Shown: piece after piece, positions 32,309 through 36,155 of the stretch
Layout of the letters: every line of letters starts with the position of its first letter
How positions within the stretch are numbered: position 1 is the first letter of the stretch
Origin: an uncultured Bacteroidia bacterium
GTDB taxonomy: Bacteria; Bacteroidota; Bacteroidia; Bacteroidales; UBA932
DNA: 36,155 bases
Direction: 5' to 3'
Assembly (NCBI GenBank): GCA_902761655.1
Contig: CACWLD010000016.1
Coordinates: forward strand, 28,573 to 64,727
Translations under genes and position numbers: made by a program
The notes under the pieces: model-generated
What the model saw: only the letters and a program-made list of their open reading frames with translations
What the model was told of the DNA's origin: nothing
Databases searched by the model: none

Positions 32309-34606
32309 ATGAAAATGAAACTGCACAGATTATTTATCATACTGGCCGTTATGGCCGCAGGGTTCCTTTGCTCTTGTAATCAGGAACCATTCACTATTGA
32401 GGTTAAAGAAAGTCAGGAGTTGATGCTCTCTCCCGAGTTGCTGGACATCCAGTCTGCCAGGACCAAAGCCATCTCCGCTGACGATCTTAAGGACGACCAA
32501 TTCAATGAGAACAAGATAAGCAGGCTGGACGTATTCATCTTCAAGGCCGCTGACGGTACTTTCGTAAAGGATTACCACATAGGTAATCTTACTCCTGAAA
32601 GCATTGTCATAAGCGGAGGAAAGGAAGGATACCTTCTTTCCCGTGACTGGGTAAAGGACAGGCTGGAGAAGAACGTTCCTTATAAGGTTTATGTAGTGGC
32701 TAACAGCACAAACACTGCCATTACCACGGCGGGCTCAATAACTACAGAGGAAGCGCTCCAGGCCCTTTCCACAACAGATGCCAACATCTATAAGCGTTAT
32801 AAGGAAGGGGTTGATGTCAGGGACAGGACATATTCTCCTAACAAGACTTTCCTGATGAATGCTACTGTAGCTTCCTGGACCATTCAGAGTTCTGCTACTC
32901 AGCTTATCTGTGAGAACAATGCTGGCGTAGAGTCTCCTGTGATGCTTGAGCGTGCCGCAGTGAAAATCGTTATGGAAGTTGAGTTGAGTCCAACCTTGAA
33001 GGCGCGTCTTGCTGCAGACCACTCCCAGTATGGCGAGGCCAGATGGAAATACGTCAATTTCAATACAGCAACTCCTGAGATACCTGAAGGTTCTTCGGTC
33101 TCCAACGTAGGTTCTTTGAGTGGCTCCTACCTTGATGCCGTTCCAGCGGCAGATATTGCAACTAACCCAGGTCACTATATTGTAACCACCTATGCATATC
33201 CTCAAACCTGGACTACTGCCACAGCCAATGATGCAGCACCGGCAATAGTTATTAGCTACACTGTTACAGATGAGAATGGTGTCCCTCACTATCATTACTA
33301 CTACATCCCGGTTTGCGAAAGCACTGTAACAAGCACTCAGCGCAATAAGCTGTACAAGGTTAAAGCTATTATCAGCTCCTATGGTAGTTTCGAGACCGTC
33401 TCCAGCGAGCAGATGGAACTGACATACAAAGTTATGGACTGGGATGTCGGAGGCGCTGCTGAAGTTGAGGCTAATGCAAGCGAGTACCTGTTCGTTACTC
33501 CTGCCAAGTATGTCTTCAACGGAGGAGACGAGGACCAGTGGCTGGACAATATTTTCCGTTATTATTGCAGCGGACCTGTTCGGATAACAAACGTTTCGGC
33601 TACATATAAGAATTACGCTGGCCAGACACAGACCGATCCTGATGCCTCAAGATGGGAAGTAGGTGCTGCCTCTAATGGACAGATTTTGGTTAAGTCAAAA
33701 GTTCCTACATATGGAACATTCCGTACAATCAAATTCACGGTTGAAGGAGGTGGTTCTTCTGAGGTTGTTGAGATCCGTCATTACCCAGAAGACTATGTAC
33801 AGGGTATAGCTAGTTCTTGGTGTTCGTATGACAGGGATGATTGGGCAGGACTTGGAAAGAGTGGAACATATATGGCCTCTGGTGAGCATGATAACAGCCT
33901 GTTCTTCATTCAAAGAATCTATTCTGAAGGAGGTTTTGATGCTTTGTGGAATCTTATTCGTAGAATAATCCAAGCTATTTTTGGCTCGAACGTTGACGAT
34001 GCATTTTCCGCTAGAGTATTTAACCCTGTAACTAAGCATAACCATTATATTAAGCTTGATGGAACACGTGGTGAAGAGGTTTCAACTTCTACAATCAACA
34101 ATCAGATGTATGTTCTCCAGATTACTTCTGCTGGGGATAAGTACTCAGTTGGGCGCCCGAGACTCATTCCGAGCACCAAGAATGCTATGTATTATAGAAA
34201 TTGGGTAACTCCAACTAACGTAGTACCAGCTGTTACATATTATACATCTCAAGATGATGTTATTTCTCCGGCATTTATGCTTGCCTCTCAGATTACGATC
34301 TTGACGAATCAATTTGCAAGAGCAGACAATGCAGCGAGCCATTGCGCCCTTTATAAAGAGGTAGATCAGGAAGGCCATCCATATACAGGTTGGAGGCTTC
34401 CAACCAAGCAGGAAATCAATTATATGATTGAAAACCAGCAACGTGATGGCCAGCAGGCTATGATTCAAGTTTTGACGGGATCCCACTACTGGGCTTTGGA
34501 TGGATCTTTAGTACGAAACACTCACCAAACGGGAGGTAATGGAAACTTCGTCCGTTGCGTCCGCGACGTCACAGAAGAGGAACTTGCCAGACTCAATCAG
34601 TTTTAA
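32309..34606 (+). CDS. Large fimbrial accessory lipoprotein with C-terminal WRLPT domain, unit 3
   Basis: 765 residues, 6 bases after the previous stop. Lipobox GFLCSC near Cys 23. FimB/Mfa2-like pointers: SRLDVFIFKAADGTFV near 70, YKVYVVANSTN near 125 and LERAAVKIVM near 213. The C-terminal region has HCALYKEVDQEG, GWRLPTKQEINYMI, HYWALDGS and NFVRCVRDVTEEEL, the WRLPT...VRCV layout of FISUMP-like domains. It corresponds to the 25819 gene of unit 2. Confidence 0.75.
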   Translation: MKMKLHRLFIILAVMAAGFLCSCNQEPFTIEVKESQELMLSPELLDIQSARTKAISADDLKDDQFNENKISRLDVFIFKAADGTFVKDYHIGNLTPESIVISGGKEGYLLSRDWVKDRLEKNVPYKVYVVANSTNTAITTAGSITTEEALQALSTTDANIYKRYKEGVDVRDRTYSPNKTFLMNATVASWTIQSSATQLICENNAGVESPVMLERAAVKIVMEVELSPTLKARLAADHSQYGEARWKYVNFNTATPEIPEGSSVSNVGSLSGSYLDAVPAADIATNPGHYIVTTYAYPQTWTTATANDAAPAIVISYTVTDENGVPHYHYYYIPVCESTVTSTQRNKLYKVKAIISSYGSFETVSSEQMELTYKVMDWDVGGAAEVEANASEYLFVTPAKYVFNGGDEDQWLDNIFRYYCSGPVRITNVSATYKNYAGQTQTDPDASRWEVGAASNGQILVKSKVPTYGTFRTIKFTVEGGGSSEVVEIRHYPEDYVQGIASSWCSYDRDDWAGLGKSGTYMASGEHDNSLFFIQRIYSEGGFDALWNLIRRIIQAIFGSNVDDAFSARVFNPVTKHNHYIKLDGTRGEEVSTSTINNQMYVLQITSAGDKYSVGRPRLIPSTKNAMYYRNWVTPTNVVPAVTYYTSQDDVISPAFMLASQITILTNQFARADNAASHCALYKEVDQEGHPYTGWRLPTKQEINYMIENQQRDGQQAMIQVLTGSHYWALDGSLVRNTHQTGGNGNFVRCVRDVTEEELARLNQF

Positions 34607-34625
34607 CCTTTAACCGCACACGACA

Positions 34626-36155
34626 ATGAAAAGATATTTCTACATAATATTAGCATCCCTGCTTATGATTGCAGGATGTTCAGACAGACTGGACGTGGCG
34701 GACAACCCGTTGGTTCCTGACGGAGAAATGGCAGTCAACCTTGGAGTTGAAGGACCTATGGATCTGGGTACCCGCAGTTACGTAAATGGTACTGAAGATG
34801 CCATCACCACAATCAAGATGCTTTGTTTCGACGCCGGAGGCGCTTACATTTCAAGCCGCGATGCTACGTTAACACCTTCGAGTGCTACCGCAGGCACCAT
34901 CAGAGGTAGTGTTCCAGCCAATACGGCTCGCATTCATTTCGTTGCCAATTTCGGCAATCTTGACCTTATGTCCCTGAATGTAGGTGCGCTGGAAAGGGTA
35001 GTGATGAAGAATTCTCTTCTCTCCTCGGGAGTTCACGACCAGGTTCGTTTCTGGGGATATCATAAGGAAAGTTCTTCTTCCGATATGATGGCATTCCTGA
35101 ATGCGACACCGAATCCCAACAAGATAAAGCTTCTCAGGGACCGTGCAAAAGTAGTAGTTGTAAACAATGATCCTGATATAGCTTCCATAAGATGGACCAT
35201 CAGTTATGGTCTCAAGAGGGGATTCGTTGCAGCTGCCAGCAGTACTGACAATAACAATCCTTTTGACAACAACTATGAAAACGCTACTATTTTGACAGAA
35301 TACAGAAGTTCCGAAATCTATGATGAGGATGATTCTGACTATATGGAGTCAACCAACATCTGGGCTGGCGAGAATGAGCCTCAGTTCCTTTTTGAGAATG
35401 CCAATTCCACTGTTCCAGTAAAGGTTATAGTGGAGGCTACTTTCAATAATGGAACCAAGCGTTATCATACTATCCTTCTTCAGGACGAGCATGGAATTCA
35501 GTATCGTGTCATGAGAAATCAGACGTTCACGCTGACACTCAGCAATCTCCCCGATGATACTGTTACAGCCATAGGCTCAGCTACTTTTGAGGAGGCGGTA
35601 GCAACTACCAACTACTCCAATAACCCCTACGCACAGGTGGACCGCGAGGTTAACGAAATAAGTGATGGTGAGTTTACCCTGGCAGTAGAAAATGTGATGG
35701 TAATGTTTAACAGTGGAACAACGGGAACTGTGAACTTCACCTATAGAAATAACCAAGGTGGCGCGGTTTCCCAGACCAACTTCAATGTATCTTGGGAGCC
35801 AAAGGCTGATGATGATCACAGACAGGATGTCTCTCCTGTAACCACCAATCCTACAGTTACTTACAATGGGACAACCGGCCAGGGAACAATCTCTTTCAGT
35901 CTCAATGAAATTACCTCTGACCTCAAATTCAACTCCTTGCAGATAGTATCTCCTTCTGGATTGACAAGATATGTAGATGTTTATTCCATCACTGCGTTCA
36001 ATTATGAAGTGGATCCTGTTCTTGAGAAAGTTAGCGGAACCACTTGGACTACTGGTGGAGTTGCCCATCAGGTATACAAACTCACATTTACCATTCCGGC
36101 AAATGTTCCAAAGAATCTTTATCCTCTAAAGGTGAAGATGTATAGCAACACGCTT
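34626..36155 (+). CDS. Fimbrial accessory lipoprotein (FimD/Mfa-like), unit 3, 3' end outside window
   Basis: The ATG at 34626 opens a frame that continues past the window end; 510 codons are visible. It starts MKRYFYIILASLLMIAGC, so Cys 18 is the lipidation site. It carries fimbrial pointers IKMLCFDAGGAYI near 61, ARIHFVANFGNLDLM near 101 and LRDRAKVVVVNND near 172. The rest is beta-rich (TGTVNFTYRNNQGG, VTYNGTTGQGTISFSL). It takes the third position in the unit, like the 28297 gene. 19 bases separate it from the previous stop. Confidence 0.75.
   Translation, partial: MKRYFYIILASLLMIAGCSDRLDVADNPLVPDGEMAVNLGVEGPMDLGTRSYVNGTEDAITTIKMLCFDAGGAYISSRDATLTPSSATAGTIRGSVPANTARIHFVANFGNLDLMSLNVGALERVVMKNSLLSSGVHDQVRFWGYHKESSSSDMMAFLNATPNPNKIKLLRDRAKVVVVNNDPDIASIRWTISYGLKRGFVAAASSTDNNNPFDNNYENATILTEYRSSEIYDEDDSDYMESTNIWAGENEPQFLFENANSTVPVKVIVEATFNNGTKRYHTILLQDEHGIQYRVMRNQTFTLTLSNLPDDTVTAIGSATFEEAVATTNYSNNPYAQVDREVNEISDGEFTLAVENVMVMFNSGTTGTVNFTYRNNQGGAVSQTNFNVSWEPKADDDHRQDVSPVTTNPTVTYNGTTGQGTISFSLNEITSDLKFNSLQIVSPSGLTRYVDVYSITAFNYEVDPVLEKVSGTTWTTGGVAHQVYKLTFTIPANVPKNLYPLKVKMYSNTL

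Overview
The window looks like a chromosomal piece of a Bacteroidales bacterium (Bacteroidota). The evidence is a TonB-dependent receptor, fimbrillin-type lipoproteins (FimA/Mfa-like), a DUF6913-like gene, a ferredoxin-domain-less IorA, and promoters of the Bacteroidota type (TTG, about 19-22 nt, TAnnTTTG) in front of several genes. Housekeeping genes are G+C-rich; the GIY-YIG gene and the surface-protein region from about 18.1 kb onward are visibly more A+T-rich. Genus cannot be decided from the sequence.

Layout. (1) 2-2422, +: the end of a TonB-dependent outer-membrane receptor and a PnuC-type vitamin transporter, apparently one uptake operon. (2) 2425-3025: a small GIY-YIG nuclease gene bracketed by six 25-bp palindromic repeats. 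(3) 9873-3031, -: a tightly overlapping seven-gene operon (omega-amidase-like nitrilase, IorA, IorB, phenylacetate-CoA ligase, double ACT protein, NfnA, NfnB) that fits interconversion of aromatic 2-oxo acids, acyl-CoAs and arylacetates coupled to ferredoxin and NADP(H). (4) 9964-10393, +: a DUF2007 protein and tRNA-Arg(TCT) with its terminator, then about 530 bp of non-coding repeats. (5) 14222-10926, -: a membrane flippase-like protein, cysS and exonuclease III. (6) 14266-17288, +: PfkB kinase, DUF6913-like, DUF368 and an outer-membrane protein, diverging from block 5 over 43 bp. (7) 18135-17344, -: a tyrosine recombinase cut off where its catalytic domain should begin.

(8) 18381-36155, +: a large fimbria-like surface-lipoprotein locus in three units. 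Unit 1 is a 56-aa small protein, a fimbrillin-like lipoprotein and two fimbrillin-BspA-repeat fusions, closed by a terminator. Unit 2 is a fimbrillin-like lipoprotein and two large accessory lipoproteins. Unit 3 is a second 56-aa small protein, a fimbrillin-like lipoprotein and two large accessory lipoproteins, the last running off the window. Units 2 and 3 have the same gene order and look like a duplicated module. The two 56-aa proteins are related to each other and both open their operon directly ahead of a fimbrillin gene; I consider them the best candidate here for an undescribed component.

Two interspersed palindromic repeat families (a 25-mer with compensatory arm changes and a 43-mer) occur around the window, including one 25-mer read in frame within a membrane-protein gene and one between the promoter and the mature part of the tRNA.
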